Assembly (NCBI GenBank): GCA_023417065.1 | Contig: JAEZGH010000197.1 | Span: 1 to 7,213 of the forward strand | Reading direction: 5' to 3' | Origin: Bacteroidota bacterium | GTDB taxonomy: Bacteria; Bacteroidota; Bacteroidia; Cytophagales; Cyclobacteriaceae | Length of the DNA stretch: 7,213 bases | Part shown: piece by piece, positions 6,867 through 7,213 of the stretch | Layout: every line of letters begins with the position of its first letter | How positions within the stretch are numbered: position 1 is the stretch's first letter | Program-made: the position numbers and the translations under genes | The notes under the pieces: model-generated | What the model was told of the DNA's origin: nothing | The model's input: only the letters and a program-made list of their open reading frames with translations | The model's database searches: none

Positions 6867-6934
6867 ATAAGCTGTATATAACCTGTATATAACCTGTATA
6901 TAACCTGTACCTATATGGGTACAGCTTATATAGG
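6867..6934. repeat. Nested inverted repeats enclosing and following the tandem array
   Basis: Three exact inverted repeats are present. ATAAGCTGTA (6867-6876) pairs with TACAGCTTAT (6920-6929), bracketing the tandem array. CTGTACC (6905-6911) pairs with GGTACAG (6918-6924), a compact hairpin with a 6-nt loop. CCTATAT (6910-6916) pairs with ATATAGG (6928-6934). The last two share bases and cannot form together. No T-run follows, so a classical terminator is unlikely. Confidence 0.85.
6872..6909. repeat. 11-bp tandem direct repeat (about 3.5 copies)
   Basis: CTGTATATAAC is repeated exactly three times (6872-6882, 6883-6893, 6894-6904) and continues for five more bases, CTGTA, to 6909. The period is close to one DNA helical turn, so each copy would present the same face to a bound protein. 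It could equally be a slippage-prone minisatellite of no function. Confidence 0.95.
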
Positions 6935-7006
6935 AATTGGAGATAGCCGCGAGAAAGTTCGTTGTCGGCCGCCTGGAGGCTGGTGCGTCGTCAGAGTTTG
7001 CTTTAT

Positions 7007-7023
7007 TGCCTCGAGGCATTTTT
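7007..7023 (+). terminator. Weak terminator-like palindrome with T-run
   Basis: TGCCTCGAGGCA (7007-7018) is a perfect palindrome followed by TTTTT (7019-7023). As RNA it gives only a 4-bp stem with a TCGA loop, which is short for an intrinsic terminator. It lies about 210 bp after rsmF and before the valS promoter, so the position would suit termination of rsmF readthrough. Confidence 0.25.
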
Positions 7024-7089
7024 GATATCTGTCGCCAGCTACTTGTCAGCAACCTGATGCCCCCGGGGCCTTCCTTTGGCTCAGGTACA

Positions 7090-7120
7090 TTCGGTTTTCG
7101 CCCGAATTCCGTTATTTTTG
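7090..7120 (+). promoter_or_regulatory. Predicted promoter for valS
   Basis: TATTTTTG at 7113-7120 is a perfect TAnnTTTG element. TTCG at 7090-7093 matches the -33 box in three of four positions, with a 19-nt spacer. The predicted start near 7126 leaves a leader of about 15 nt, with no Shine-Dalgarno sequence. Confidence 0.55.
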
Positions 7121-7140
7121 CGGCGCTTTAAGAATTTCAG

Positions 7141-7213
7141 ATGTCGCTTTCAACGAAATACAATCCCGCAGAAGTAGAAGATAAATGGTATAAGTTCTGG
7201 ATGGATAAAGGAT
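7141..7213 (+). CDS. valS: Valine--tRNA ligase, N-terminal fragment (cut by window end)
   Basis: The visible 24 codons begin MSLSTKYNPAEVEDKWYKFW, followed by MDKG, and run off the window. The pattern Y.P..VE.KWY.FW followed by a short acidic/basic turn is typical of the extreme N-terminus of valyl-tRNA synthetase, a class I enzyme that charges tRNA-Val in the cytosol. No catalytic motif (HIGH-like or KMSKS) is inside the window. Leucyl-tRNA synthetase has a similar but usually distinguishable N-terminus (E.KWQ.YW) and is the main alternative. The start is supported by the promoter-like element 20 bp upstream. Confidence 0.75.
   Translation, partial: MSLSTKYNPAEVEDKWYKFWMDKG

Larger units (their letters stand above)
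6797..7140. other. Non-coding gap between rsmF and valS
   Basis: These 344 bp hold no convincing gene. The short frames through it (64 and 72 codons, on opposite strands and overlapping) lack recognisable domains and run through the tandem repeats or the valS promoter. From left to right I see a weak hairpin over the rsmF stop (GTAGG 6793-6797 with CCTAC 6808-6812), the repeat and inverted-repeat cluster (6867-6934), a 12-bp palindrome with five Ts (7007-7023), a bulged hairpin with arms ACCTGA/TCAGGT (7052-7086), and the valS promoter. No strong rsmF terminator is evident. Confidence 0.7.

Noticed and set aside
6867..6934. CRISPR array or plasmid-type origin iterons
   Set aside because: Units are only 11 bp with no spacers, and no cas, rep or partition gene is nearby.
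6834..7052. 72-codon minus-strand frame in the rsmF-valS gap
   Set aside because: Part of its translation is just the 11-bp tandem repeat, there is no domain, and it overlaps another equally weak frame on the plus strand.
6937..7131. 64-codon plus-strand frame in the rsmF-valS gap
   Set aside because: Runs through the valS promoter with no recognisable motif or supporting start context; a small gene cannot be excluded but is not supported.

Overview
The window looks like a chromosomal, largely housekeeping segment of a member of the Bacteroidota, most likely a Cytophagales-type organism. The main evidence is regulatory. The genes lack clear Shine-Dalgarno sequences, and several are preceded by matches to the Bacteroidota promoter -7 element TAnnTTTG (49-56, 5432-5439 and 7113-7120 are perfect; 1975-1982 is 7 of 8). 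Protein content agrees: a lipoprotein with OmpA-like and TPR regions, pyruvate dehydrogenase E1 beta, and fumarylacetoacetase paired with a long flavin reductase-like protein. The lineage is an inference from these traits, since no rRNA or other marker is present.

Layout, left to right. (1) Positions 1-1913 hold a self-contained unit: promoter, a 590-residue outer-membrane-type lipoprotein, and a strong intrinsic terminator. (2) Positions 1951-3034 hold a second self-contained unit: promoter, pdhB (pyruvate dehydrogenase E1 beta) without its usual partner genes, and a terminator whose hairpin could also serve the converging operon. (3) Positions 5329-3188 on the minus strand hold a two-gene operon: fahA (last step of tyrosine/homogentisate breakdown), then a flavin reductase-like split-barrel protein starting nine bases after the fahA stop and in the same frame. 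(4) A 117-bp divergent intergenic region with a perfect 12-bp palindrome separates fahA from rsmF (5447-6796), a 16S rRNA m5C methyltransferase of the RsmF/NOL1-NOP2-Sun type. (5) A 344-bp non-coding gap (6797-7140) holds an 11-bp tandem repeat bracketed by inverted repeats, a short palindrome with a T-run, and a promoter. (6) The window ends in the first 24 codons of a probable valS.

Functionally these are unrelated transcription units (cell envelope, central carbon metabolism, aromatic amino-acid catabolism, rRNA modification, tRNA charging). I see no mobile element, CRISPR array, phage gene, toxin-antitoxin pair or tRNA/rRNA gene, and no clear sign of a new defence or biosynthetic system. 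The most interesting points are the repeat/inverted-repeat cluster at 6867-6934, the altered OmpA-like domain in the lipoprotein, and the tight coupling of fahA to a flavin reductase of uncertain role.
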